From Paramecium octaurelia (taxonomy: Eukaryota > Ciliophora > Oligohymenophorea > Peniculida > Parameciidae), in assembly GCA_905182995.1 (NCBI GenBank), contig CAJJDP010000016.1:372001-436000 (forward strand): 64,000 nucleotides of DNA. The letters are read 5' to 3'. Shown one piece after another: positions 36,341-49,575 of the stretch. The first letter of the stretch is position 1; each line of letters opens with the position of its first letter. The translations under genes were made by a program, and so were the position numbers. The notes under the pieces were generated by a model, which saw only the letters and a list, made by a program, of their open reading frames with translations, did no database searches and was not told the DNA's origin.

Positions 36341-36808
36341 ATCTAAAATATTATATTATCTAACCATTTAAATGTCCCTAACAACAGCCCATAATTAGAA
36401 CTATTATTTATTTATTAAACTAAAATATATATTAATTTTGTAATTATTGGAAAGACTCCGTTGTGATCTTTAAGAAATATAATTTCACAACCCCCAAGAA
36501 GATTTGATCCCATATAAATTTTAAATTATTATTAATAAATACTATTAAATAAATCTTTCAAGATTAATTTGTTGTTAGTACTTTCGTTCTACCTCTTAAG
36601 TCAAGAAGATCATATATGTAAACAAATTTAAATTTTAGAATTATATTCATAATAATTCATATCATATACTATGGCTCGCAAGTTTACTTAAGAATTCTAT
36701 ACAGAGAATTTGAATTCTATTTCTGTTGATTGAATGAAATCAAATAAAATTGATATATTTTAAGACTTTAAAAGAATTATAAATCTAATTTAACAATATA
36801 ACATATAA
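36341..36808. other. Intergenic stretch
   Basis: AT-rich spacer between the CDPK start and the 3' end of PEX1. No gene seen. Confidence 0.45.
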
Positions 36809-39800
36809 TCACTACAAGGCTTATTTTTGATTACTCATATCTTTTAAGCCTCCCTTCTCGAATCTGTTATAAACATCTTTATAAAAGAGTATTTATTTTT
36901 AACTTAAACTTGGTTTCATACTCTTCATAATATCCTAAAACAAATCCTTTGTTAATTTAAAATCTTCAATCTTTTGCACCTTTCTTTTAAGACTAAAGTC
37001 TTCTAATTAAACTATCCTATCAGTTAAATATATTCTGGCTTCTTTGAAAAAGGACACAACATCTGCCTATGATAACCCAAACAATTAATCTGCTATTTCT
37101 TATTCTGAAATTCCATCAAACTCTAATGGTCCTTTGTAAATATCCAAAATTTAAAGAATCTCCTCCTTATTAGGTAGATCTATTCTAACATGCTTATCTA
37201 TTCTTCCTGGTCTTAAAATAGCTGGGTCGATTAAATCAGGTCTACTAGAAGCAGCTACTATGTATACTCCCTTCATTCCTTCCTCCACTCCATCCAAATA
37301 GCATAAAAATTGATTCACAACCCTATCTGTCACTCCCGAATGTGAAGATGTTCTCACTGGCACTACGGAATCAATTTCATCCAAAAATATAATGCAAGGA
37401 GACTATGATTATGCCTTTTAGAATAGATCTCTAACATTCTATTCAGAAGATCCTAAACTTATTAATGCTTAATATACCTATATATTTATCTAGTAATTCA
37501 GGTCCCTTTACTGTAATCACATTAATCTTTAATTCATTACAGATACTCAAACTAAAATAGGTCTTGCCACAACCTGGCATTCCATAAATTAAAACACTCT
37601 TTGGTAGCTTAATTTTGGATTTAGCAAACAAATGCTCATATTTCATAGGCAATTCAAATAGATCCAATATTATTTACTTTTATTCTTTCAAGCCACCTAT
37701 TTCTTTAAAAGTGGGTATCTTTTTACTCAATTACACCTATTAATCTTGCAAATCATTAATTTATTATAAAATCCATTCTTATGATATTTCTTGATTCAGT
37801 TCTTCTTAATATTTTTCTCTATTTTATAAAGCGTGAAATTGAGAATAATTGAAGTTTTCAGATTTTGATGCTAAAAGTTCAGCCGATTTCTTAATCTCAT
37901 TAGAATGATAACATTATTCAAAAATTCTCTATCTGAGCTCTTATTTTGGTTTATTGAATTCTATGATAGTGTCCTTTGAAAATATTTCTTATTTTAGATT
38001 ATAAAAATACTTTATAGATTTCCATTTAAATAGTCTTTAGATGGTGAAATCACTATTAATTTTACAGATGGATATTCCACAATTGAGTTTCTAATAATCT
38101 TACTTAAAACCTAGATGAATGATAAAATATACATTTGAAATAAGTATTTAGTATGACTATTAAAAATCAATTAAATCTATGCTTTTAATAGATTCAACTC
38201 CTTTAAGTACTATAAGAATTTCATTCAAAGAAACCTGTCTTGATTACCAGAAGATATGCTTGATAAATTTTTTAACTATGATATATGAAAATTTATACCA
38301 TTTGATAGTTTTTCATTCTAGCCTTGCTGATTTAATTTGTCTATATTTAATTTAATTACTTCATATTTAGTTTTAAAATAGGAAACCAAAATTTGCATTG
38401 CTTAAGTTTCTTTACAACTAATCAAACATTAAGATTTTTATTCTTAAGTTAATATGGATTCTATTTATTTGATTGGCCCATTAAATAATTATAAAAATAA
38501 TTTGTAATCCTATTTAAGTACTTTTTTGGATTTTAAACCTTAGTATTAAGTGAGTTTAATTTCTTTTTATATTGGACTTGTAAATCCAATTACTCTAAGA
38601 TGTTCTTCTAAGTGTTTTGTTAGCAACCCTTTTTCTCTTTCTCCGATTACTTTAGGTTCATTATGTTCATTTACAATTGACAATGTTTAGAGGAAGTGTT
38701 CTGGTTGATTGCCAATTAATTGTACTATTCTCAAAAAGTAGAGTTGTTCTTAAGATTCTTAAAGATAATGAACTCTGCCTTAATATTTTAATCATTAATT
38801 ACTTTGTAAAACAGTTTATTAGTTTTTTTCAATTTTTTCCAATATCTATGAAATGATAAACTCTTTTTTTAAGGGTAATTCTGTGTAGAAATTGAAATAT
38901 ATTTTTTGAAATATAAGTTAGTTTCTTTTGATTGTTCTAATAGTTGCTTCTTTACTAATATCCTATTCTTTTGTATTAATTAAAATCACTTAACCTTCTC
39001 TTATTCCAAGATGTTTAGCATAAAATTTGGAAATGAAACAATATTTATTATTAATATCATTATCTTATCTGAATTAGACAATTGCAGTTTTAGGAATATT
39101 TTATTTCTATTTGTTTTTTTTCAGGTGTTTGGCATATTTAACATAATTTCTATATGATTTAGGAAAGGATGATGAGTATGTTATCTAATATAATTTGTCC
39201 AATCTATTATTATGATATAAATCTGTATTTATTTCAATATAGGATTCAAAAGAATCTATGTCTTTGAGTAGGACATTCAATTCAATTAAATCCAATTTCT
39301 GTTCTGGTTTTTATTCCTCTTCAATTAAAATATTAATTTCACAGTTAGGACTGATGGCAATTGGACCCTTATAGTCTTAGGCTTTGAAAGTAAAAGTTAC
39401 AAATTGTCCTTCTTGATAAAATATTGGAAAAAGCAATTCATTATAGACAATTTAAATATTATTAAGAAGACCTGTTTCAAAATCATCTTTTTAATGCTGA
39501 ACAATCATATAATCTGACCATTTTTGAACATATATAGTTATGGCACTGGATTGATTGCAATTTGAGACTTAAATTTATTCTAAAAAGAAAATTACCTGTT
39601 GCTATTTATACATAATCACCGTCATCAATATTTAAAAGCTAAGCAAATTAAAAACCAATTTCTATCTTATTATCTTCAGAAATTCCTTAACAACTAAAAT
39701 ATGCAATCTTTTGGGTCTTCATTAATTCACTTTAATAAAGAGGATATCATTACGCTTTTATCACCTAACCTAGATTCCCTTAAGAGAACGATTGTGTTGT

Positions 39801-39872
39801 GAATTACTAGAACATCCTTGGTAGACTAACATAGCAATCTGTTCTTTGTGTTATTTTGACTTATAATTACAT
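36809..39872 (-). CDS. PEX1: Peroxin-1 AAA ATPase
   Basis: PEX1 forms with PEX6 the ATPase that pulls ubiquitinated PEX5 out of the peroxisomal membrane. The N-terminus [18 protein letters not shown] matches the PEX1 N domain; a 24-nt intron (GTAATG...TTAAAG) follows. The conserved D2 ATPase is clear: Walker A GMPGCGKT, the PEX1-typical [11 protein letters not shown], Walker B FLDEIDSV, the [11 protein letters not shown] segment, [12 protein letters not shown] and RPGRIDKH with arginine finger. The first ATPase region is poorly conserved, as usual for PEX1 D1. Middle introns were not all resolved. At roughly 1000 aa the length fits the smaller members of the family. Ends at TGA 36809-36811. 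Confidence 0.9.
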
Positions 39873-39896
39873 AATAAAATATTTATATAAATAAAT
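39873..39896. promoter_or_regulatory. 24-bp shared upstream region of two divergent genes
   Basis: Only 24 A/T-only bases separate the PEX1 start codon (39872, minus) from the WDR24 start codon (39897, plus). Both 5' UTRs and any shared promoter must overlap this segment or lie inside the coding regions. Confidence 0.6.
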
Positions 39897-42194
39897 ATGG
39901 ATTAGGAATTAGATTTGCAAACAAGCATATCCTCAATTGATATTGATTAATAAGGAAGGAATTTGGTTGTCGGAGGAAGGGAAATTTTAAAAATAATAGA
40001 CTTGGATTAAGTGAATAAAAAAATGAATATCAAATAGAATATGAGGAGACAAGGCACTAAATTAGCTATAGGTTATGTTGAATTTAATCGCAAAAAACCA
40101 ACTCTATTATTGGCTGCATCGGTGTAAGGGTAATTTTAGGTTTGGGATATTGACAAACAAAAAGAAACTGTGTATAGAAATCATCAAGCTGCTATCCATA
40201 GGATGAATTGGCATAATGAAAATTGTTTTATTAGTGGTGGCTAGGATTATACAATTAATTATTACGATTATCGTTAAACTGCTGCTTAGCCAATTTTCAC
40301 ATTATAAAGAAATGAAGCCATTAGAGACATTAAATTTAATATTACAAGAGACAATTATTTCATGGCAGCTTCAGATACAGGCTAATTAGAGTATTTCGAC
40401 ATTAGGAAACAACAAGATATAGTGACTGAGATTAATCTAAAGGGTAGGAAACAAGACCCATTGACAAATCTAATTATTTGTTTGGATTGGACTAAAGATA
40501 ATGTTTTGGCGAGTGGATCAAATGATAAGGAAATCAAAATCTTGTAAGTAGAGAATCACACTGATATCAGGGAAAAAGGAATCATTTAGCATATAGATGG
40601 GTCTTCCCATATCAAATGGCATGTATAAAACAATTCCCTTTTGAGTGTGTCATCATTGAACAGAGATATATCAGTCACCACTTATGATATCAGAACTCCC
40701 TTTCGACCCATGCATATTGTCAAAGGTCATAATGATATCATCACATCCTTTGTTTTAAGTTAGGATGAATAGTACATCTTTACTGGATCTAAGGATAAGT
40801 ACTTAAGAATGTAATCCGTTAGATAAGCGTATCAAGTATATAATAATTGTCCCATCTTTCCTGTCGCCTTTAATTAGTACAATGATCTGCTCATGAAATT
40901 GGAGTCTCCCTTTTAAAATTAATATGAATCAGAAAAGAGCAACCCATATTATATGAACATGCCATCAATTCAAAGGTAATCCTCTAATGATGAAATCTTC
41001 TTCCAAAAGGCTAAGACTTAAAATACTTCTCAAAATAATTTGATTCATAATTCATAGTAAGACATTCAAAAAGCAACCTCAGTATCTCCTTAAAACTCAC
41101 AAATTCAAAAAAGCAATGTTAGATCAATTTTCTATATAGAAGCTATTGATTAGATATTTGATCCAAAAATCCCTTTTGATGAGGAACTAAAATATTTTTA
41201 AAAGAATTATAATTCAAAAAAAGATTTTTCATACAATAGCAACGTTGCATTGCAAATTAATAAACCAGAAATTGCACACTATTGGAAAGCTTTAGAACAC
41301 CTTATTAATGACTTTAAAAAGTTATCCAAAGACTGTATCTCTAATATTTTTACATAGGATTATCCTGTATAATTACCAAACAAGGGTAATGATTAATCTG
41401 ATGATGATTAAAAGTCTCCTCTGGAATTAACTACACAAATTACAAAAAATAATAATAAAACACTTGAAAAAAAATAATTGGATTCACAGGATATATAAAA
41501 ACTATACAAATATTTCGAAAAATATCCAGCAGCCTTCAGATAAGAATTAGATAGCAAGAATATCATAATTGAAGATTAACATTTAAAAATTCATATAGAA
41601 AGAATACCTTACTACAAGAATTTGTTAAGAACGATGACTCCTATTGGTTATTTGCTAACTGATAAATAACATATGATGTAATTTCTTAAAAGTATATTAG
41701 GCAAGTAATTTCTAATTCTATCCTTTAATTAATCCAGCATGTTATTGATTAAGGAGATCTTCCAAGTGGATTTTGGATGGCTGCTTGTGCGAAAAATTAT
41801 GTGTAATTCCCTGATTTAATTGCCAAAAAATGGACTCAGTCATATATTGAATTATTAGTGGCATTTGGAAAATACACTTTAGCAATGAAAGCTGCATTAG
41901 AAAGTCCAGTTGAATAATTTAGAACTAGCAATAAATATGTAACCAATTATAAATGCCTTGGTCCATGCAAAAATAACTAAACTACAGGAGCTTATTGCAA
42001 TATCTGTAAGATCGATTTTATCTGTTCAATATGGTATTAATAAATATTGGAAAAATAGTTTTAAACCCGTAAGAGGTCTTTACTTATGGTGTCAACAATG
42101 CATGCATGGAGGTCACATGAAAGAGATAAAAAATTGGTTTAGCACTAACAGTTAATGTCCTTCTGGGTGTGGACATAATTGTTTTGATAAATGA
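39897..42194 (+). CDS. WDR24: WDR24-like GATOR2 subunit (WD40 plus zinc-binding C-terminus)
   Basis: GATOR2 acts on TORC1 nutrient signalling at the lysosome; its yeast relative is SEACAT. The N-terminal ~320 residues are WD40 repeats (QVWDIDKQKE, INYYDYRQTA, EYFDIRKQQ, ISVTTYDIRTP). A long polar linker follows, then a helical region (LINDFKKLSK, FGKYTLAMKAALES). The C-terminus has paired zinc fingers: LGPCKNNQTTGAYCNIC and then LWCQQCMHGGHMKEI with CPSGCGHNC, the pattern of WDR24/WDR59/MIOS RING-like ends. Introns lie in the 3' third (one of 33 nt near 41706). Ends TGA 42192-42194. Confidence 0.82.
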
Positions 42195-42990
42195 TATTTA
42201 ATTAAATTGTTTATATATAAAAATAATAATGGCTTGCAACTGGTTCCTAAAGATCATAAAATAATAAATGTCCTTTATAAGCTGATGTATTTTAATTAAT
42301 AACAGAAGATATTATTTAAGAGATAAAATATAATATCCCAATTTCACTATAAAATACTTATTTACTGATATGAGCAAGTTATGTTTAGTTTGTATTAACT
42401 TATAATTATAAGATTTTAAACAACTTACTGATTTATTAAAACTAAACCGGAAGATATTATATAAAATATCTCGATTTATGCGTTTCAAATAGATTGAATG
42501 AGTCAAACAACTTTAGAGTATAAGAAATCATGATTTTCAGACAATAAAATTGATCATAAGGAAAGATACAAGATAAGATACATAAATGATTTTATGCAAT
42601 AAGTAAATTCTCATTATTTGTCTAATCTTATTAATATTAAAAATAAAATCATCCAAAAAAATTAAACTTATTGTTTATTGTAAATATTGAATATAAACAC
42701 ACAATGTACACAGCTACCAACATGTTTTTATAAGAATTAATTTTCAATTTTGAAACAATAATTCATTTTTATAAATAATTTCAATAGATACTACTTATTT
42801 TGGTAATTAATATATCATTTAGATAATACTATTATTTGAATGATAAAAGATTTAATCTATGCGTTGGAAAATAAAAATGTATTAGCATATAATTAAAAAG
42901 GAAATGAATAAATTCACTTATTTTTTTATTTATATTGTTATTAATCATTATAAAAAAAGATTATTATCAATTTTTAATCTAAACTTAAAT
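42195..42990. other. Intergenic AT-rich stretch
   Basis: Between two convergent 3' ends (WDR24 plus strand, unknown gene minus strand). No gene, RNA or clear repeat is supported. Confidence 0.45.
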
Positions 42991-44252
42991 TCAAGATATT
43001 GACGACTTTTATTAACACTTTTAATATTTAGATTTCCAATATTAAATTTCTTATATTAGTACTTCTTTTTCAAAATCCACTTGTTTCAACTTTTAATGAT
43101 AGTTATTTAAAATTTATTACATTCTTTCAGCTAGTTATTGTAAATTATCGTCTATGCTATTTTATTGGTTTTACTGAATTTAAGTAGATGATGAATTAGG
43201 GTTTAGATGAGAACAAAGTTAACCAGAGGAATTATTGGATAATGATCCTTTCATTTTTTATCGAAACTTTAATTCTGTGTAGAAACATTCTTAAGGCTGT
43301 TATTTTTAGTTATTAACAACATAATTAGAATTTTAGGATGTTTATTTACGATGTTTATTATGACAATCTTTTTCATGCAATTTCTCAAATAATGCAATTA
43401 ATGAACTTCTGTCAGTTTTATGATTTCTGGATTGAGTGGAATTAGGCTTAGCAATTCCAACTTTTTTTGCTTGATTGATTGGAGGATTATGGTTTTCAAA
43501 ATTTTGATTCTCTAAGAAGGATTTGTACTTTTCAAATTAGTTTAATGATGGTTATGACTGTACATTCTTAGCCGAATTCCCAAAGAGATTTTAAGCAACT
43601 GAAGTATGGCAATCAAGAGTGTTATTTTGTTTTTGTAAAAGCTATTTTGAATTTTATTGTGTTGATGTCGAAACAAAATAGTTTTACTTAAGGGAATTAG
43701 TAGGGGATATTGAGAATGCTTTGTTTGAATTATAGTTTTATCCCAACATGTTAAATAATTTTTTCTTCATAGTATTGCAATCTTACACATTCTAAATAAA
43801 TAAGAATTTACTTCCTTTTTTCTAGTTTCAGCACCTTTTGATGAATGAGGTTGACTGTAGATTTAATTAATATTGGTTAAAGAGTCCTTCAGACCAAGCT
43901 TTTACCTTATATTTTATGAGGTGTTTGTTTTTATCTATTTATGTTGCATTAATTATATTAAAAGCTAAATATTAATAAATGTTTAGGAACTAAAATATAA
44001 TGATTTTAGTTATATTGTATTGCTAACCGCATGCACCATTAATCTCTTGTTTCTAGACATTGAGAATTTAGAAGGAAGATAATAATAATTTTAAACAATG
44101 TGGATTGATTTTTCCATATATATCATACTTTTTAGACAATCATTACATTCATATTTTAATTCATATGTTTATTTAATATAAAGAGGAAGCTCAGTCTTTA
44201 ATAAGTAATGTATTCTCTTTTTATTTAATGCTTTCTTAAGTAATTCATGCAT
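42991..44252 (-). CDS. Unknown protein with C-terminal coiled coil
   Basis: The 3' exon is well supported: ATG at 43770 or 43749 (MLGQNYNSNKAFS...) runs intronless to TGA 42991-42993, Asn/Ser/Gln-rich with a C-terminal coiled coil (LAERMQQILNNYHQKLKQ). A 20-nt intron (GTAAAT...TTTAG) joins it in frame to an upstream open frame of about 145 codons from ATG 44252, giving exactly 414 codons. The part nearest the intron (SQPHSSKGAETRKKE) looks coding; the first ~90 residues may be chance. No family recognised. Confidence 0.55.
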
Positions 44253-45046
44253 TCTCAATTATCAATTTATTTCAAAGTATCTTTTAATAACAACAAAAGA
44301 AATAATGTTCTATCATTTAGATTATGGCAAAAGCTATGGATTTGGTTCCAATATTGTTATGTTCCAAAAATAAAATATAAACTGATTTTATTTTTTATCT
44401 GTTTTTAAATGATTAGATTTTAACAAAGAAAATAAAGTAACAAGATACTTCATACTTTAAATCTTCTTCTTGGTAATTCCTTAGCTTAATCAATTTCTAT
44501 TCTAACTATCTTTTATATAAATAATTCTTATTCATTATTTTGATATATTGTTAGCCTCATTCTTAAATTACTGACTCAGAAAATAATTAATAATATATTC
44601 TACTTTTAAGGTATTAACGTTAATAATAAACCTAAGATAGAAATATTATTGAGTATTCTCTTCTAGATAGATATTTAAAATTTTATCAAATGCAAAATAA
44701 TATCAATTTTGGAGGAAAAGGTATGGAACTACTAAACTTCATTAAGAAAAATAATAATTTTATATATATATCCTCACTTTTTTGACACTTTAATCATCTA
44801 TTTTAGTTGATGAATAACAACTATGTAGACTTTCAAAGATAAATGGTTTTAATTTAGAAATAGTTCTCAAAATTAAGTTAACATAGAATAGTTCATGAAT
44901 TTAAATAGTAGTTAAAATTATCTTCTCTTTAATGAGGATGATTTGTAAATCTAACTGTTTTAATTCTGAAGATCAATATTTGGATTATCAAAAGTTAGAT
45001 ATTTGTTAAAAATAATTATATCTTAGAACAAAATTTCTTAATTAAT
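44253..45046. other. Intergenic stretch
   Basis: Between divergent start codons. No supported gene or structured element seen. Confidence 0.4.
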
Positions 45047-45550
45047 ATGGAGAATCCATAAAATAGTCCTATTGCCAGATATTAATTGTTTGTCAAACGA
45101 TCATTGACAAGATAGGTCAACAATCAGAAAGCACTACCTGTTTTTGGATGTAAAATTAACATATAATCACCTCGATTGCAGCATAATCAAATTTGTTTAC
45201 AACTCTCTCCTAATGATAATCAATCGGCCTAATCTCATTCCATTAATCACGAATTAAGTACTGTGAGAAATCTTCCAAAAAAAGATTCTTCATACCAATA
45301 TTACATTAATCAAATAAGAAGAAGGAAAAGCTTAAAGAAATTTAACTTTGAAAACTCAGAAACGAATACTAATCTATTTAAAAAACAGTAAAAACCTTAT
45401 CAAACAAAATACAATATTGTACTGCCTCAATTATATACTCCTATGAAAATTAAAAAATAGTTTCTGCCTAAAAATATTTTTACAGAACCATCACTATAAG
45501 AAGAACTACAACCATGGGAATCTAGTCATAAATCTATTCCATATTTTTGA
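45047..45550 (+). CDS. Unknown basic protein (167 aa)
   Basis: Intronless, 168 codons from ATG 45047 to TGA 45548-45550. The protein starts MENPQNSPIARYQLFVKRSL and is rich in Lys, Gln, Asn and Ser with many prolines, so it is probably disordered. No family recognised. It converges on the trichocyst matrix gene, 48 bp away. Confidence 0.6.
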
Positions 45551-45598
45551 TTGAATTAAATGAATATTTTGATTAATATTTTATAATTATCATATTAA

Positions 45599-46879
45599 TC
45601 AGAATAGATTATTCTCTTCCACAAAGCATGTAACAACTTCTATCTTTGTAGCAATTATATTTTGAACATCCTTGATAATTGCAATCTATTTATCTCTTTC
45701 GATTGTGTTTTATTGATATTATAATTCGTATTCTTGACATTGTTAATTTCTCTATTGATTTCCATTTTTGGCTGCATTAAATTCCTGATTAAATATATTA
45801 TTTTACAGCATGAGCATCTCTTGATCTCTTATCTTGAATGTCTCTATTTCTAATAGTTTCTTATAATGCTTCTTCGTCGCTTGACTTCTCTCTGGTCAAA
45901 CTCTCCATAGCATTGAAAACGGCAGCTAAAATTGTATCTGTGTCCTAAAACAATAGAAACCACAATTACTCTGGCATTCTTTGCTTCAGCCTCTTCTTCT
46001 GCCTTAATGCTCTCCTTAATTGAATCTCTAATGGCTTCCATTTTTTCAATCAAAGTCTAAACAGCAGTTGGTTCCAAAGTTGATGTCAGTGCGACCATGG
46101 CAGTAATTGGGTTCTCTTCTCTAAAGTAGATGAAAACATTGCATACCCAATTTTAGCTAATTAAACTAAGGCTTCATTGATTGCTTCTTCTTCAATAAAT
46201 GATCCAGCTTTGTGTTAGGCAGCTACATCCCAAACTTAGTGTAATTTTGGAAGAATAACTTCAAAGGCTTAGACCATCTCTTTCATTTATGTGGTTCTTG
46301 TTGAAAAGTCTAAATTGTCTTGTCTTCTGATCTCTCTTAATGTATCATCTTTGGCTTAGAATACTTTGATTTATCTAGCCTTTTCATTGATTTCAGCTTG
46401 ATAGACAGCAATGGCCTCATTCAATCTTTTGGCCTTGAATTCAGCATCCTTAATTTCGTTAATGGAGAGACTGATTCTTTGACTATAATTCTAAAGATCC
46501 TTTTTGCATTATGAGCCAATTTATGCTCTTTCATTATCAGCATCAATTTATTTACCCTAAAATTATTGATTATAAATTATACTTCCAAATCCCCCTTTAA
46601 GTCATTCAACAATTTGCTAACAGCACTCAACGATTCATTTCCTCTTAATTACAAGGCGATTGTCTACAGAATCTTTGAACCTAGAGGATGATCTTAAATC
46701 TCTTCCAATTTGCTGTAAGAAGGATCATCTTAAAGAGAGAGTTTTTTGTGACCTATAATGTACCAAAGAATTATACTTTTCTCGAAAGCAGAATGTTCTT
46801 CATCGTTGTAGTGTTTCTTACATACTACAGGATGACTAAGCAAGCAGAACACAATTGCTATTGTTACTAATGTTTTCAT
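45599..46879 (-). CDS. Trichocyst matrix protein family member
   Basis: Trichocyst matrix proteins are secreted, proteolytically matured, and crystallise in the extrusive organelles of Paramecium. The N-terminus MKTLVTIAIVFCLLSHPVVC is a signal peptide. The body is almost wholly helical coiled coil with the family's style of sequence: DADNERAQIGSQCKKDLQNY, AIAVYQAEINEKARQ, and a closing NQEFNAAKNGNQQRNQQC segment. Size, about 400 residues, fits the family. Several mini-introns interrupt it (for example one ending TGTTTTAG before DTILAAVF); not all were placed. Start ATG 46879, end TGA 45599-45601. Confidence 0.85.
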
Positions 46880-47301
46880 TAATTTAATATGCTAAGCGTT
46901 TTTGGAAAAATTTTGCTATATAACTTATATATATATATTTAATACAAAAATAATAAAAAAGAATTATTTTTAAAGCTAGGACATAAACATAATGGTACTC
47001 AAGATCAATAGCTCATCAATTATTTATTAAATTATAGTTAAAAGAATTTTGTTATTAAAATATATATAAAAGTAATTAAAGACTTCAATTCGTTCATAGT
47101 AATGAGATTTTTTGATTTGAGTTTTTGGATATTGTTATTGGATATGATTTATAATAGTTATTAAGAAATTTTAAGAATGGATAACTTGATATCGTATTTA
47201 TTTATATAAATATCATACTAATTTCAGAATCTAAAGTTTGGGTTAAGTTTATGAAAGATTTTGGGTTGAATTAAACTTATAGTATATAATAAAATTAATA
47301 A
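46880..47301. other. Intergenic stretch between divergent genes
   Basis: AT-rich spacer upstream of both the trichocyst matrix gene and the cyclic-nucleotide-binding gene. No gene seen. Confidence 0.4.
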
Positions 47302-49111
47302 ATGAAAAATTCATAAAATGGTCACTAATTAAAAGAAGATGAAATCAAAGAATTGAAGTAGTATATCTTATAAATGGAATAAGAACCATCAATTTATGAG
47401 AATCTGAGCCAGGATTAAATTTTTGGAATAGTTGTCATTATTCTTACAAAATCTTCGTATCATAGAACATAATACGAAATTGAGATTTTGAAGAAAGCCA
47501 CAAAACATATTGTGTATTTTTAGAAACTGCTAGAGAAGGACCAAGGAGTCTTATTATGGGAGAGATGTTTAAGAAAGATGAGTTACACGTCTCTGAAAAA
47601 GGGGGAAACTCTGTTTAGAGAAGGTGAGCCAATTTTGGTTATATTTAAGGTGATGTGGGAACTACATTCTATATTATTCTATAAGGTCGAGTGTCAATAC
47701 ATAAAAGAATGTTCGTTGGAGATTGCTATCAAGAAAAAGAGTTAATACAAATGAGTGATGGTTAAGCCTTTGGGGAGCTTGCATTAGAAAATAATGAACC
47801 TAGATCTGCTACTATTACTGCTGTTACTCCAACTCATTTAGCAGTTTTAGATGCAGAGGATTATATGGTTATCAAAAAGACTGTGGTAATGCTTTTTACT
47901 TATCCTAAGATAAACTAATAAAGACAGATGTATTTTGAAGAATTTGCACAACTCTCCATATTCAAAGATTGGAAGTTTATGAGTGTAAAATCATTGTTCG
48001 ATGTTATGAAATTAAATAAATTTAGATTAAATCATACTGTATATAAAGAGGGTGATCCATCTAATGAAGTTTATTTCATTTAAACTGGGGAATTTAAAGT
48101 ATCTTCTTTCAAAATCTTTAGGTTATCAAATGTTTAAGAATGAATAAAGATCAAACTAATAATTATTAAGATGTTGATGATGATGTAGAATTTTTAAAAC
48201 AATAGTTTGCATACAATAAACCTTCCTTAACAAATCAAGAGAAAATTGATAAGTTATATCAAAAGAAAAAGTATGGCAATCTTATAGCCAGTGACAAAAA
48301 GCTAATAATGACCTTAAAATTCTTGGGGGCAGGGGAAATGTTTGGAGAACTGGAGATCTTAAAAGCTCCAGACTTATGCAGACAGTTTAGTTTAGTCTCC
48401 ACATTTGAAAGTAACAATGTCTATTCAGTTTCGAAGAGGGATTTCATGAGAGTCCTCTATTGTGATCCTGCATTAAATAAAAGTTTAACTGCTTTGAATG
48501 ATAGAAAATTAAAATAGATCATATAACAGATAAAGGTTTATGAAAAAAATTTTATTGATCAATCTGAAAAAATCAACTTACTTGAGAGAACATAAAATAA
48601 AACGTTCTTAAAACCTGAAAATCTCATTCAAATTCAAGAAAATAAACAGAAATTACTATTCAATAGTACAAGTTAAATTTTGAAGATTAGCAGTAGAACA
48701 AAATTAGATGATAATAAATTAAGAGAGCAAACTCTAACATTAGACAACCCTGCTGAATCCGAATAAGCCTATTTAAATAAGCTATTGAAATCAAGTTAGT
48801 CGACTTAACATTCCAGATAAAAAACTGAGGAACTAATCATATAATAGTCTTTAAAATATAAGAATAAAATAAAGAAATAAACTAAGAAACATAAATCTCC
48901 TCCTGGAATATTGGGAACTGCTTTAGAAAATATTAGTTATCATATTCGAAGATACCCTACACAAACTTCTACGAATCAAAGATTTCAAACAAGTCCCTCC
49001 TCCAGATTGGATATGGATAATACATAAAAATCGAAATTCTACTTTACAACTTGCTTACCTCTAGTATTGTAAAATAACTATTATAGACTTAAAACTAAAC
49101 CATCATAATGA
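47302..49111 (+). CDS. Protein with two cyclic-nucleotide-binding domains
   Basis: N-terminal leader from ATG 47302 (MKNSQNGHQLKEDE), then a first CNB domain. Its phosphate-binding cassette FGELALENNEPRSATI keeps the Glu and Arg that hold cAMP/cGMP, as in PKA regulatory subunits. A second CNB-like domain follows: YKEGDPSNEVYFIQTGEF and GEMFGELEILKAPDLCRQFS, where a long insertion splits the fold and the cassette is less canonical (APDLCR). There is no kinase domain, transmembrane segment or PKA docking domain. The C-terminal ~200 residues are Lys/Gln-rich. At least one intron (26 nt, GTGAGC...TTAAG). Possibly a cAMP sensor distinct from PKA-R. Confidence 0.82.
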
Positions 49112-49575
49112 TAATTTATATTTAAATTTAATTTCTTATTTTATTTAATATCAAGTGTTAAAATATATATATATTAAAATTAGAATAAAATACTTTTATG
49201 CTATGTTCTTAAAGTGTTAAGAATTAGTTATTCCAATAAGTTGCAATTTTAAATAATTACATTCTCTTCTTGAGCATGACGAAAACAAGTTTGATTCTTC
49301 AAAGATATATTTTCTAATTATTTATCTAAAATCAAGTCCAACATCTGTAAGAAAAAATTAAATTTTAATTTGTGATTGTAAACCAATATGAAACTACGTG
49401 AAATCCTGAAACCAATATTCTTTTACAAAAAATTGAAAAAGAGTTATATAAATATTAATTGTGTTATATAAAATAAATCCTTTGTTTATTGCAATTTTGA
49501 GTATCTTTTCTCATTTTCTATTATGAATTTAAGGAAAGTGAGGAACAGAAACAATTTATAATTAATAAAGATATA
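49112..49575. other. Intergenic stretch
   Basis: Between convergent 3' ends. AT-rich, with no supported gene. Confidence 0.4.
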
